Positions 8,191 to 17,318 of a stretch of 64,000 bases of DNA are shown here, in pieces. Source of the DNA: Halomonas sp. ALS9 (GTDB taxonomy: Bacteria > Pseudomonadota > Gammaproteobacteria > Pseudomonadales > Halomonadaceae); contig NZ_LXRG01000192.1 in NCBI RefSeq assembly GCF_001651035.1, forward strand, positions 620,001 to 684,000, given 5' to 3'. How positions within the stretch are numbered: position 1 is the stretch's first letter; the number at the start of each line of letters is the position of its first letter. The notes under the pieces were generated by a model. It worked only from the letters and a program-made list of their open reading frames with translations, made no database searches and was not told where the DNA came from. Both the position numbers and the translations under genes were made by a program.

Positions 8191-9753
8191 TTAAGAGTCT
8201 TCTTGAGCACCAATGCCGTAACGTTTGAGTTTATTGGCAACGGTTGTATGCGAAACGCCCAGCCGCTTTCCCAGCTGGCGGCTAGAAGGGTACTGTTGAT
8301 ACAGCGTAGTTAAGATGTTGCTTTCCACCTCTCCCAGCATGTCGCTCAAGCTTCCCTCTAATGGGATGCCAGCCAACTCAGGCGACTCCTCTCGATGAGG
8401 AAGGCGCAAATGCACCGGCTGGATGGCTTTTTCTTCACACAGTGACACTGCCTGGAACAGCACATTTTCCAGCTGTCGAACATTGCCCGGCCAGTCGTAA
8501 CGGGTGATTTTTTCCAACGCAGCAGGCGAAAGCTCGGGCACAGGACAGCCTATCTGACGCGCCGCACGATCCAGCATATAGGCTGCCAAGTCTGCGATGC
8601 CATCCAGGCATTCTCGTAAAGGTGGCACCTGTAGCGAAAGCACATTGAGCCGGTGATAAAGATCGAGCCGAAACACCCCCTCACTACACAGCTGAGGCAA
8701 GTTCTGTTGAGTGGCACAGATTACCCGGACATCCAGGAAGGTTTCCTCGTCGCTCCCTACACGCCGGAAACCACCATCCTGAAGAAAGCGCAACAGCTTC
8801 GTCTGCAGCCGGGGACTCATTTCACCGACTTCATCAAGAAATACCGTGCCACCTTCGTTAAGCTCCAGAAGGCCCAGCTTACCTTCCGGCCGAGCGCCTT
8901 CGAAGGCACCGGGGGCGTAACCGAAAAGCTCTGTCTCAGCCATTGATTCAGGCAGCCCGGCACAGTTAAGCACCACAAACGGCGCTTGCCCTCGGGGGCT
9001 TGCCAAATGACAGGCTCTGGCCACCAGCTCTTTCCCGGTTCCTGTTTCCCCCACAATCAACAACGGTGCCTCTAATGGCGCCATGCGACGCGCCTCGTTG
9101 ATGACGGATTCCAGTCGCGAACTCGACTGAAAGATGGCCTCAAAGCCACGCAGCTCCTGTCGCTGCACCTGATAAATACGCGCACCGATACGGTCGGCAC
9201 GGTGTAACGTCACGACCGCCCCCGCGAGAGAATCAACCTTAGTATCTTCCGTGTGCAGTGGTGCGATATCAGCCAGGTAGGTATCCCCTTTCAGTTTGAT
9301 CCGCAATCCATTGATGCGTGAGTTGTTTCGGCGAATCAAATCGGGCAGATCCACCTCGTCAAGGTAACGATCCAGTGAGAGCCCCGGCACTTCTTGAACG
9401 CGCACGCCTAAAACCTGAACAGCACTACGATTGGCCGCCACAATTCGGCCCTGCATATCTATCGACATCACTGGGTCAGAAAGCGAGGACAGCAGCGCAT
9501 CCAGCTCCAAATGACGCCGCTCGCTGGGCATCAAACTGGCGCGCTTAACACCAAACACGCCGGGAATGGCTTCCAATACCGGTTTAAGCGTCTGTAGCTG
9601 CGCATTGAGTAATTTTGGAACATATAAATAGATGGTATTGCCCTGATCGCCCCCTACCTCTCCCCGGGCAACATTAATTCGGTAGTCAGCAAACTGGGCC
9701 ACTATATCGCGCAGAATACCGATTCGATTCTGGCAGTAAAATTTAAGACGCAT
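8191..9753 (-). CDS. tyrR: TyrR/PhhR-type transcriptional regulator of aromatic amino-acid genes
   Basis: The 520-residue protein has the TyrR order: an N-terminal ACT domain (MRLKFYCQNRIGILRDIVAQ), a PAS domain near residues 80-190, and an AAA+ domain with Walker A GETGTGKE and Walker B-like GTVFLDEVGEM. A C-terminal Fis/TyrR helix-turn-helix contains SRQLGKRLGVSHTTVANKLK. The sigma54-contact loop reads GAFEGA instead of GAFTGA, so it probably acts on sigma70 promoters as TyrR proteins do. I chose ATG at 9753 because homologues begin at this methionine; the frame extends 8 codons further upstream. It lies 33 bases after the Lrp gene and may be co-transcribed with it. Confidence 0.9.
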   Translation of the reverse strand: MRLKFYCQNRIGILRDIVAQFADYRINVARGEVGGDQGNTIYLYVPKLLNAQLQTLKPVLEAIPGVFGVKRASLMPSERRHLELDALLSSLSDPVMSIDMQGRIVAANRSAVQVLGVRVQEVPGLSLDRYLDEVDLPDLIRRNNSRINGLRIKLKGDTYLADIAPLHTEDTKVDSLAGAVVTLHRADRIGARIYQVQRQELRGFEAIFQSSSRLESVINEARRMAPLEAPLLIVGETGTGKELVARACHLASPRGQAPFVVLNCAGLPESMAETELFGYAPGAFEGARPEGKLGLLELNEGGTVFLDEVGEMSPRLQTKLLRFLQDGGFRRVGSDEETFLDVRVICATQQNLPQLCSEGVFRLDLYHRLNVLSLQVPPLRECLDGIADLAAYMLDRAARQIGCPVPELSPAALEKITRYDWPGNVRQLENVLFQAVSLCEEKAIQPVHLRLPHREESPELAGIPLEGSLSDMLGEVESNILTTLYQQYPSSRQLGKRLGVSHTTVANKLKRYGIGAQEDS

Positions 9754-9786
9754 AGAGCCCTCACGGCACAAAACCAACTCAGCTAC

Positions 9787-10263
9787 TTAGCCACCACTCA
9801 CTGGCAGCCCCTGCTCTTCTTTCATACTGCGCAGTATTATTTCTGAGCGAACCTGGGTGACATTAGGATGAGGCAATAAATGATGATGAATAAAGTCTGA
9901 AAACGCTGTTAGATCCTTGGCGATGATATGTAACACATAATCTGCGTCTCCCGACACAGAATAGGCCTCGCGCACCATGGCATGCTTCGTCAGTAACGTC
10001 ACAAAATCACCATCCATGCTTTCACCATGAGCTTTGAGATTAACTCTGGTGATGGCACGCAACCCAAACCCCAGGCTGGTGGCATCAAGCCTAGCCGAAT
10101 ACCCCTTAATGACACCTTCGGCTTCTAACCGTGCTTTGCGTCGGGAGCACTGCGAGGGAGACAGGCTGACTCGCTCTCCCAATTCTGAATTGGTGAGGGC
10201 TGAGTTCTTTTGTAACTCTGACAAAATTGCAAGATCATAACGATCCAAGGAAATTCCGTGCAT
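9787..10263 (-). CDS. Lrp/AsnC family transcriptional regulator, divergent from hpd
   Basis: The 158-residue protein starts MHGISLDRYDLAILSELQKN. It has the winged helix with recognition segment SLSPSQCSRRKARLEAEG, then the RAM domain (SGDADYVLHIIAKDL). It is transcribed away from the 4-hydroxyphenylpyruvate dioxygenase gene with 128 bases between starts, and a strong palindrome (10309-10329) lies between them. Local control of hpd in response to tyrosine, phenylalanine or a pathway intermediate is a fair inference. It is clearly diverged from the Lrp at 4195, so it is not a recent duplicate. Confidence 0.9.
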   Translation of the reverse strand: MHGISLDRYDLAILSELQKNSALTNSELGERVSLSPSQCSRRKARLEAEGVIKGYSARLDATSLGFGLRAITRVNLKAHGESMDGDFVTLLTKHAMVREAYSVSGDADYVLHIIAKDLTAFSDFIHHHLLPHPNVTQVRSEIILRSMKEEQGLPVSGG

Positions 10264-10308
10264 ACAGTACTCCTATTGCGCACATTCTGTGCACTATTTG
10301 GCTGCATG

Positions 10309-10329
10309 TTAGGTTAGTTTGCAACCTAA
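10309..10329. promoter_or_regulatory. Palindromic operator candidate between lrp and hpd
   Basis: TTAGGTT-N7-AACCTAA is a perfect 7+7 inverted repeat in the divergent gap. A second imperfect dyad, GCGCACATTCTGTGCAC, lies at 10278-10294. Spaced dyads like these are typical of Lrp-family binding regions; assignment to the adjacent regulator is inferred. Confidence 0.5.
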
Positions 10330-10391
10330 TTGTACCGGCTCTTCCCTATACTGAACTTGTCACCCAACAAGACAATAAAGGAGAGACAGCG

Positions 10392-11498
10392 ATGGGCCCC
10401 TTCCCTCATGACGCACCCAAAGCAACCATCAATGATGCAAACCCAGCGGGCACAGATGGCTTCGAGTTTGTTGAATTTGCACACCCCGAGCCGGAAAAAC
10501 TGGATAGCTTATTTCGGCAAATGGGTTTCGTTCCTGTTGCAAAACATCGTGACAAGTCGATCACCGTTTATCGTCAAGGCGATATCAACTACCTTCTTAA
10601 CAGTGAGCCTAACTCGCATGCGTCAGCGTTTATTGAGGCGCATGGCCCCTGTGCACCGGCAATGGCTTGGCGCGTCGTTGATGCTCCGCATGCGCTAAAA
10701 CGTGCCGTCGACTTGGGTGCAGAAGAGTTCACGGGTAATAAGTCCATCGATGCGCCTGCGGTTATTGGCATTGGCGGCTCGCTGCTTTACTTTATTGACA
10801 CCTATGGCGAAAAAGGCAGCTGTTATTCAAACGAATTTGAGTGGTTCGATGAGGCAGACCCTAATCCTAAAGGGTTTGGTTTTTACTATCTTGACCACCT
10901 CACTCATAACGTTATTCGCGGCAATATGGACACGTGGTATAAGTTTTACCACGACACCTTTAACTTCCGCGAAATACGCTACTTTGATATCACCGGTAAA
11001 ATGACAGGCCTTACCAGCCGTGCATTGACTTCTCCCGATGGTAAAATTCGCATACCCATTAATGAAAGTGCCGATGATCACAGCCAGATCGAAGAGTACT
11101 TGCGCGAATATAACGGCGAAGGCATTCAGCATATCGCCATTGCAACGAACGATATCTACACCGGCACTGACTTAATCGCTGATGCAGGGCTCGAATTTAT
11201 GCCTGGCCCGCCGAGCATCTATTACGAAAAGTCGTTAGAGCGCGTTAAAGACCACCAGGAACCTCTCGATAAACTGCGTAGCCGTGGCATTTTGATTGAC
11301 GGCGAAGGTGTCGTGGGCGGCGGCGAAACCCGAATTTTGCTACAAATTTTCTCAAAAACGGTCATTGGGCCCATCTTCTTCGAGTTTATCCAGCGTAAAG
11401 GCGATGATGGTTTTGGAGAGGGCAATTTTAAAGCACTTTTCGAGTCCATCGAAGAAGATCAAATTAACCGCGGCGTGTTGCACAGTACCGCTGAATAG
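10392..11498 (+). CDS. hpd: 4-hydroxyphenylpyruvate dioxygenase
   Basis: The 368-residue non-haem iron enzyme converts 4-hydroxyphenylpyruvate to homogentisate, the entry to the pathway ending with maiA at the window's left edge. The C-terminal vicinal-oxygen-chelate repeat shows the iron ligands: the His in LDHLTHNV, the His in GIQHIAIA, and the Glu in GPIFFEFIQR. The start ATG at 10392 follows AAGGAGAGACAGCG, an excellent ribosome site. The frame is open further upstream, to 10227, but that stretch overlaps the divergent regulator region and is not part of the protein. Length is normal for bacterial HPD. Confidence 0.95.
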   Translation: MGPFPHDAPKATINDANPAGTDGFEFVEFAHPEPEKLDSLFRQMGFVPVAKHRDKSITVYRQGDINYLLNSEPNSHASAFIEAHGPCAPAMAWRVVDAPHALKRAVDLGAEEFTGNKSIDAPAVIGIGGSLLYFIDTYGEKGSCYSNEFEWFDEADPNPKGFGFYYLDHLTHNVIRGNMDTWYKFYHDTFNFREIRYFDITGKMTGLTSRALTSPDGKIRIPINESADDHSQIEEYLREYNGEGIQHIAIATNDIYTGTDLIADAGLEFMPGPPSIYYEKSLERVKDHQEPLDKLRSRGILIDGEGVVGGGETRILLQIFSKTVIGPIFFEFIQRKGDDGFGEGNFKALFESIEEDQINRGVLHSTAE

Positions 11499-11512
11499 TA
11501 AAAGGGCACACC

Positions 11513-11890
11513 GTGCATGACGCTTGGCGTAACTATGAAAATGCCCCCCAAGAGGGGGCTATTATTTGCCCTTCCAGCGCTATACCAGAAGGCAAAGCAC
11601 GCTGCATGGAAATAATGACCAGCAATGGATCTTTCCCAGTCATTGCAGCACGTATAAATGGCACGATTTATTGCTACGTCAATGCCTGCCCTCACCAATA
11701 TTTACCTTTAAACTATCGGTCGGACAGTATCATTTCATCAGATGGGCACCGTTTTCTATGCAGTGCGCATGGGGCAGCGTTTGACATTAAAACAGGAGAC
11801 TGCTTAACAGGCGGCTGTGATAAACTTGACGCCATACCTGTATTTGAAGATCTAGCAGGCAACTTATGCATCAAGCATAGAAAGCCTTAA
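11513..11890 (+). CDS. Small Rieske [2Fe-2S] protein downstream of hpd
   Basis: The 125-residue protein has the Rieske ligand set C59-x-H61 (CPHQYLP) and C83-x2-H86 (CSAHGAAF), so it should bind a [2Fe-2S] cluster as a soluble ferredoxin-like carrier. No signal peptide or membrane segment is visible. It begins with GTG at 11513, 14 bases after the hpd stop, so the two genes are probably one operon. HPD itself needs no external electron donor, so the role is unclear: it may feed an oxygenase elsewhere in the pathway. The GTG start is supported only by position; the next in-frame ATG would remove 31 residues. Confidence 0.8.
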   Translation: MHDAWRNYENAPQEGAIICPSSAIPEGKARCMEIMTSNGSFPVIAARINGTIYCYVNACPHQYLPLNYRSDSIISSDGHRFLCSAHGAAFDIKTGDCLTGGCDKLDAIPVFEDLAGNLCIKHRKP

Positions 11891-12315
11891 ACCATTCACC
11901 AATACGTTATAGCTTATCCCCGCATCTCTAGCTAAAAATATGATAATAATGATGGGGTCGAATAAAACTCCACCACTATTCAACCGAACAATAAGCGAAC
12001 TCAACGAGTCCGCTTATGGGTAAGATAGCGGGACAAGATAGCTTTTCACAAGCGCTATACCCACCAAAAACCTATTACCGCCTGGATTAATATATTTTCA
12101 TACGATACGTTCTTCCCGTATCACTTACTCTAAGCTAGGCAGCATTGAGTGAATACGAGCTAGCGTATTAAAAATATGTGGCTTAAGCGTCAGGATCAAC
12201 CACTTCGCCAGCGTTCAGTGAAACTCACCACCGACCTCCTCAATCGACGCAGCATCGTCTCTGTGGCATGTTTGCGTCTCACCATTGATCTTTAGGGAGG
12301 TTAAGCAAAACCGCC
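11891..12315. other. Intergenic region with one hairpin
   Basis: No gene is seen. A hairpin of ATAAGCGAACTC (11991-12002) and GAGTCCGCTTAT (12006-12017) lies about 100 bases after the Rieske gene; it has no T-run but may mark the end of the hpd transcript. A Shine-Dalgarno (TAGGGAGG) close to the MscS start lies at 12292-12299. Confidence 0.5.
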
Positions 12316-13170
12316 ATGCCTGATAATTCTTTCTGGATTGAACTACTGAGTAACCGTGGCGTGAGTTCGGTAGCACTGGTGTGCATTATCATCCTGTTTC
12401 GCATTTTTGCGGTGCGCATCATACGCGGCCAGAAAGAGATCCTGTCTGATTACCGCCGCGTGTGGCTAGCCCGGATCCGGAATACCACCGTGGTTCTCGC
12501 CCTGGTCGGCTTAGTGTTGATCTGGTTGCCTTCTCTGCATGCCTTCGCGTTGTCCATCACCGCCTTCGCTGTAGCGTTAGTTATCGCCACCAAGGAGCTG
12601 ATCCTGTGTTTGTCGGGCACCGTACTGCGCGTTGTCAACCAGCCTTTCGAGATTGGAGACTGGGTTGAGATTGGCAACCTGCGTGGTCAGGTGGTCGACG
12701 AGACCATGCTGGCAACGACCCTTCAGGAAATTGGCGGGCCCGTGGGACGTTTTGAATACTCGGGCAAGACAATCGTGGTACCCAACAGCGTTTTTCTAAC
12801 CACCCCGGTCAGGAACCAGAACTTCTTCAAGAAGTGGGTATATTTCGAAGTCTGCGTCGTACTAGAGCCTGATGTGGACATGCGATCGGCTCTGCCGGCA
12901 TTAGAGGAGGAGGTGGCGAAGTTACACGTTCCTCATGCCGAGTTGGCCCAACGCTACAGCGCATTGATCAGGAAGCGCAGCGGCATCGATATCGCAGACC
13001 CCCATCCTCGCATGACGCTTGCCACCACGGACATCGGAAAACAGCGCTTGGGCGTCACGCTGTTTTGCCCTACTTCCAGTGCTTTTGAGCTGGAGCAGAA
13101 CATTAACGATGCCGTACTGCGCCGTTACTGGCTACTGCGCAATATGGCGAGCGCACCGAAGGAGGAATAA
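12316..13170 (+). CDS. MscS-family mechanosensitive channel
   Basis: The 284-residue membrane protein has three N-terminal hydrophobic helices (about residues 15-35, 55-75 and 78-100). The third carries the small-residue pore-helix pattern, and a beta domain follows with NQPFEIGDWVEIGNLRGQV, the MscS-family signature. The C-terminal alpha-beta domain is shorter than in large paralogues. Such channels release solutes on hypo-osmotic shock, which suits a salt-tolerant host. It is followed after 203 bases by an ExoD-type gene on the same strand. No catalytic or ligand domain is fused. Confidence 0.85.
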   Translation: MPDNSFWIELLSNRGVSSVALVCIIILFRIFAVRIIRGQKEILSDYRRVWLARIRNTTVVLALVGLVLIWLPSLHAFALSITAFAVALVIATKELILCLSGTVLRVVNQPFEIGDWVEIGNLRGQVVDETMLATTLQEIGGPVGRFEYSGKTIVVPNSVFLTTPVRNQNFFKKWVYFEVCVVLEPDVDMRSALPALEEEVAKLHVPHAELAQRYSALIRKRSGIDIADPHPRMTLATTDIGKQRLGVTLFCPTSSAFELEQNINDAVLRRYWLLRNMASAPKEE

Positions 13171-13373
13171 AAAGAAGGAGGAGTGAATAGAAACCGCCAA
13201 ACTATGGCCTCGGAATACGCCTACCATGACAACCTGAAAACCCCGATGACCAGTCAGTGGATACGCTATCGGTGCCATAGCAAAAAATCAGCAAAGCTCG
13301 ATACCTATTTACCTGCCTTCCCTATATTATTCCTCACGTCGCTCTTCCTGCGACTTTATGGAGTGCTTGAGAA

Positions 13374-13985
13374 ATGAGCCTGGCCGCTGTACTGCGTGCT
13401 CTACCTGGTCATCTGAAACATCAGCGCCCCACACTAGGCGACATTCTGGCCGCCCTCGATGAACGCGCCACCCCCTTGGTGCTACTGCTTTTCGCAATCC
13501 CTGCGATTGTGCCCACGCCAGGCATTCCCGCAGGCATGGTGTTTGGAACCGCGCTAGCCTTCATTGGCCTACAGATGGCGATCGGCACCAAGTGCATCCG
13601 GCTGCCGCTGGGTATTGCCCGACTGCGTATCGGGCGACAACAGCTGGAGCGTATTTTAGGTAAAGCGACCCCACATCTCGAAAAACTCGAGCGGCGCCTA
13701 TGCGTGCGCCTGGGGTGTCTTATCACGCCTTTTGCTATTCGGAGCATCGGCGTCGTTATTTTTATCATGGCCTTGCTGATAGCCCTCCCGATTCCATTTG
13801 GAAATACGTTGCCTGGGTTGGCAGTACTGATACTGTCCCTTGGCATTGCTCAGCGAGATGGCATTGCCGTCGCTGCGGGGCTCGGTCTTGCTGTAATTGC
13901 TGCGGTTGTTTCCACAGCGATCATCGGTGGCAGCTGGCGGCTTATCGAAATTTTCTTTAAGGAAACAATGCTCATTTCAGCGTGA
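13374..13985 (+). CDS. ExoD-family membrane protein (exopolysaccharide synthesis)
   Basis: The 203-residue protein matches the ExoD family: a short cytoplasmic start (RPTLGDILAALDERATPLVLLLF), proline-rich membrane entry (AIPAIVPTPGIPAGMVFG), and about four hydrophobic segments. ExoD was defined in rhizobia by an exopolysaccharide and alkali-sensitivity phenotype; its biochemical function is not known. ATG at 13374 has only a weak AGTGCTTGAG upstream. The short frame before it (13183-13377) has no family likeness and is probably not a gene. Confidence 0.8.
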   Translation: MSLAAVLRALPGHLKHQRPTLGDILAALDERATPLVLLLFAIPAIVPTPGIPAGMVFGTALAFIGLQMAIGTKCIRLPLGIARLRIGRQQLERILGKATPHLEKLERRLCVRLGCLITPFAIRSIGVVIFIMALLIALPIPFGNTLPGLAVLILSLGIAQRDGIAVAAGLGLAVIAAVVSTAIIGGSWRLIEIFFKETMLISA

Positions 13986-14321
13986 ACAGCGAAAAGATTC
14001 CCAGGTGGGCACGGATACAAGGCCAGGCAGCAGGCAGAAAGTGATGCTTATGGATAGAGACATAAGGGCACCCTACCGGTTCACCGAGGCACTGAGAGGG
14101 ATAGTCAGCTTCATGGTCGAAAGCCATGCGTACCGTCCACTGGCGGACTTCAGGGGAATATCGATTAGCTTCATCCCCTCAAGGTTTGGAACCTCTAGGA
14201 ATCCAGGAACGGTTCAAAAAAACGTTCCTGGCCGGTACCGACAGTCACACGGGAGTGCCGCCTGACCGCTATCCATTCTATTCGGCAATATAATGAGGTT
14301 GCTTTTATAGCGCTGTTAATC
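13986..14321. other. Intergenic region with a strong hairpin
   Basis: I see no convincing gene. A perfect 9-bp inverted repeat, CCAGGAACG (14203-14211) and CGTTCCTGG (14223-14231), encloses an A-rich loop. It lies between the ends of two convergent genes (exoD and tctA) and may act as a terminator, though there is no T-run on either side. Confidence 0.45.
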
Positions 14322-15806
14322 CTAACGACCTTTCCGTAACATTTTCCAAACCTGTGAAAATACGACCAATAACAGTAGCGCGATAATCCCCTGCGAGATA
14401 GGTCGAACGAATAGGGAGCTCACGTCGTCTTGAGAGAGCAACATTGCCAAGCGTAGATTTTGTTCCGCCATTGGCCCTAACAGCACTCCCAGCACTACGG
14501 GAGCAAGGGGGAAGGCGAGTCGATGGAGTAAATAGCCGAGCAACCCAAACCCTAACATGACATACAGATCCATCATGTTCCCTTTGACGGTATAAACCCC
14601 CACCGCCATTAGCACTAAGGTTGTGGGAACCAATAAAGCGGTAGGCATGCGCAACACCTGCGCGAACAGGCGGGTAGCCACCATGCCGCCCAGTAATAGG
14701 AGTAGCATCGCTGTTAGCAGCATTTGCCACATAAAGCCGAAGACCACATCAGGCGACTTCGTAAACAGCTGGGGCCCGGGCTGAAGTCCATGAATCATCA
14801 GCGCACCGAGCACCAGTGCAGCGACTAAATTGCCCGGAATCCCTAGCGTTAAGGAAGGAATCATCGCCGAAGCATTGTCGGCACTGTTGCCTGATTCCGC
14901 TGCGGCAACCCCCACCGGGTTGCCAGTACCGAAAGAGTCAGGGTTAGCGGATTTGCGCTTCGCTTCGTTATAACTCAGCAAAGCCGCCAGATTGCCGCCA
15001 GCACCTGGCAAAATGCCCACACTGACGCCTATCAGTGATGAGCGCGTCCACGTGCGCCAGTGCTGACGTATCAATGTCAGTGCATTCCCAGTCGCATCGA
15101 CTTTGAAGCTAGCTTCATCGTAATAGGTGGCGTTGCGTTTCTCGGCCATTTCCAGCACTGGCGGAATCGCGTAGAGGCCGATGAGTACGATGATCAGGTC
15201 GAAGCCCCCGCTTAGATAAAGCGAATCGAACGTATAGCGTTCCGCTCCACTGATGGTATCAACGCCTACAAGGCCGATGATGATGCCAAATAGAGCGCTG
15301 AGCATGCCCTTGCTGATATCACTGCCCACCAACACGGCGATGCTTACCAGACCGAACACGGCCACCCAAAAATACTCGGTGGGCCCAAAAGCGAGAGTGA
15401 CCTGTGCCAACAGAGGCGCTAGCGTCATTAGCGCTACAGCGCTGACCATTCCCCCAACGGCTGACGACCAGCACGCCGTCTTGAGGGCCAGCCCGCCCTG
15501 CCCATTGCGTGTCATGGGGTAACCATCGAATGTCGTCGCGATGGCAGCTGGCGTTCCCGGGATTTTTAGTAAGATGGCCGGAATGGCGCCACCGTACATC
15601 GAGCCATTGTAGATACCTGCCACCAACCCTAAAGCGATCACAGGATCAAAGCCATAGGTCAGGGGAAGCATCAGAGCGATGGCCATCACCGGGTTAAGCC
15701 CCGGTAAGGCACCGATCAAGATACCCACCAGCGTACCCACTAACAGACTGACCAGGGAACCAAACTGCAGGGCCACGGGTAGTGCGTTGAACAGGGAATC
15801 AAACAT
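14322..15806 (-). CDS. tctA: TTT-family large permease subunit TctA
   Basis: The 494-residue protein with about 11-12 membrane segments has the TctA hallmarks GALPGLNPVMAIALMLPLTY near residues 33-52, YGGAIPAILLKIPGTPA near 70-86, and the second-half repeat GILPGAGGNLAALLSYNEAK. Together with TctB (15 bases upstream) and TctC it forms a tripartite tricarboxylate transporter, a secondary importer fed by a periplasmic binding protein. The operon reads tctC-tctB-tctA on the minus strand behind a GntR regulator. The substrate is probably an organic acid related to the divergent lactonase-like gene; that is inferred from context only. Confidence 0.9.
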   Translation of the reverse strand: MFDSLFNALPVALQFGSLVSLLVGTLVGILIGALPGLNPVMAIALMLPLTYGFDPVIALGLVAGIYNGSMYGGAIPAILLKIPGTPAAIATTFDGYPMTRNGQGGLALKTACWSSAVGGMVSAVALMTLAPLLAQVTLAFGPTEYFWVAVFGLVSIAVLVGSDISKGMLSALFGIIIGLVGVDTISGAERYTFDSLYLSGGFDLIIVLIGLYAIPPVLEMAEKRNATYYDEASFKVDATGNALTLIRQHWRTWTRSSLIGVSVGILPGAGGNLAALLSYNEAKRKSANPDSFGTGNPVGVAAAESGNSADNASAMIPSLTLGIPGNLVAALVLGALMIHGLQPGPQLFTKSPDVVFGFMWQMLLTAMLLLLLGGMVATRLFAQVLRMPTALLVPTTLVLMAVGVYTVKGNMMDLYVMLGFGLLGYLLHRLAFPLAPVVLGVLLGPMAEQNLRLAMLLSQDDVSSLFVRPISQGIIALLLLVVFSQVWKMLRKGR

Positions 15807-15821
15807 AGCGTGTCACCCTAT

Positions 15822-16271
15822 TTAGGAAACCAGGAAAAATTCGACGGGCAAGGGGCGTTTCAGCACGATCGCAAACAACCCGTATAACAGGATGATGAAG
15901 CCCACCGTAATACCTATAACCACGCTGGGGCGCCTTTCACCGAGCACCAGCGCCAGTAATATGATGAACAGCGTGCTAGTGGAGTAGAAACCCACCGTTG
16001 GCATGGCCAGGTAATAGATCAGGCAACAAGCGACTGTCGCCATAAAGCGCCCGGGGTGATCGATTAAGGGGGTGGCGATACTGCTCGATTCACTTGCTCC
16101 CAGCGTCTGCCTAACGCCTTTGAAGATTAAAGGGAGTGAGAAAAGGCACATCAGCATGCCTACCCCCATAGGTACGTAAGCTGCGCCGGCATCAAAGCCA
16201 TTCCCCACCCAGACCACCGTACAGCCAAGGATGAGGAAGGCGACGCCAGAGATAATATCTCTGAAATTCAT
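15822..16271 (-). CDS. tctB: TTT-family small permease subunit TctB
   Basis: The 149-residue protein has four hydrophobic segments and the TctB pattern: MNFRDIISGVAFLILG at the start and a C-terminal YGLFAIVLKRPLPVEFF. It sits between tctC (28 bases upstream) and tctA (15 bases downstream). I place the start at ATG 16271; the open frame extends six codons upstream to a TTG at 16289, which is less likely. Confidence 0.88.
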   Translation of the reverse strand: MNFRDIISGVAFLILGCTVVWVGNGFDAGAAYVPMGVGMLMCLFSLPLIFKGVRQTLGASESSSIATPLIDHPGRFMATVACCLIYYLAMPTVGFYSTSTLFIILLALVLGERRPSVVIGITVGFIILLYGLFAIVLKRPLPVEFFLVS

Positions 16272-16299
16272 GAGCAAATTACCGTCCAATCAGCATGGA

Positions 16300-17262
16300 T
16301 TAGTTTTTCTTAAGACCAAGCTTGTCGAGTGTCTCGCCAATCGCTTCGGTTTCCTGCTGCAGACGCGCACGAAGCTCCTCACCACGTACAAGGTTGAGTG
16401 TTTCACCTTGCGCAGCCAGGAATGCTTGGAACTCGGGATGCTCTACCGCTCTTGCAACGGCGTCGGCGATGACATTAACGCGCTGCTCATCCATACCCTC
16501 GGGTGCCAGCATCATGCGCCACAATACGGTTTCCAGCTCAGGATGGCCCAGTGCTGCAAGGCCTGATGCTTGGGGGAGGGCCTCGTTATCGTCGGCTGAG
16601 GTCACGAGCAGACACTTGGCCTTACCGTCCTCTACATAGGGGAGCACCGGCGTGATAGAGCCACCGTAAATATCTACATGGCCCCCAAGGAAGTTTTGCA
16701 GCGTCTCACCGGCGCCGCCGAACGGAATGGGGCGTGCTTCAATGTCCGTGGCTGCGAAAATACGCTCTGCCGCCAAGCGCATGGTTCCCCCGACACCGTC
16801 GTTGCCATAGGTGTACTGACCGGGGTTGCGTTGTAGCTCGGCTAGAAACTCCTCACCCGTTTCAGCGGGGAAGTCTGGCGCGACACACATGGTGTAGGCA
16901 CTCTGAGAAGTGCTAGTGATGGGGGTCAAAGTCTCGTAAGAGTACTGAACACGCTGCATGTGCGGCACGGTGGTAATAGGGCTATTCCAGGTAGAGAGCA
17001 GTGTGTAGCCATCGGGCCTGGCACGGGCAATCTGGTTCACTCCAATAGCACCACCTCCACCGGCGATATTCAACACGGCCAGTGACTCTCCTAACTCCTC
17101 CTGAAGGTACTGGTTAAGCATGCGTGCCACGTTGTCAGTGCCGCCGCCAGCGGGTGCCGGTACGACAATTTCGATGGGGCGATCAGGGTAGCTATCAGCC
17201 ATAACAGGCAGAGCGGTCAACGCTGACAGAGCAACAACAGACGTAAGTTGTAATGTTTTCAT
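16300..17262 (-). CDS. tctC: TTT-family periplasmic substrate-binding protein TctC
   Basis: The 320-residue protein starts with a signal peptide (MKTLQLTSVVALSALTALPVMA) followed by SYPDRPIEIVVPAPAGGGTD, the classic Bug/TctC start that forms the ligand-binding P-loop-like region. Later motifs include the segment NIAGGGGAIGVNQIARARPDGYTL. It should deliver a carboxylate ligand to TctA/TctB encoded downstream. The Shine-Dalgarno AAAGG precedes the ATG at 17262. Confidence 0.9.
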   Translation of the reverse strand: MKTLQLTSVVALSALTALPVMADSYPDRPIEIVVPAPAGGGTDNVARMLNQYLQEELGESLAVLNIAGGGGAIGVNQIARARPDGYTLLSTWNSPITTVPHMQRVQYSYETLTPITSTSQSAYTMCVAPDFPAETGEEFLAELQRNPGQYTYGNDGVGGTMRLAAERIFAATDIEARPIPFGGAGETLQNFLGGHVDIYGGSITPVLPYVEDGKAKCLLVTSADDNEALPQASGLAALGHPELETVLWRMMLAPEGMDEQRVNVIADAVARAVEHPEFQAFLAAQGETLNLVRGEELRARLQQETEAIGETLDKLGLKKN

Positions 17263-17318
17263 TGTTAGATACCTTTCTTTGGAAGTTCAGGATGTTAAGG
17301 CGTGCATCAGGAGTGGTC

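Noticed and set aside
8191..9753. Sigma54-activator function for TyrR
   Set aside because: The sigma54 contact motif GAFTGA is replaced by GAFEGA and no -24/-12 promoter was seen near; TyrR proteins act on sigma70.
13183..13377. 64-codon frame between mscS and exoD
   Set aside because: GTG start with GGAGGAG is present, but the protein shows no family likeness or composition typical of coding DNA here.
13897..14265. 122-codon frame after exoD
   Set aside because: It starts inside exoD in another frame, has no domain likeness and runs through a hairpin region.
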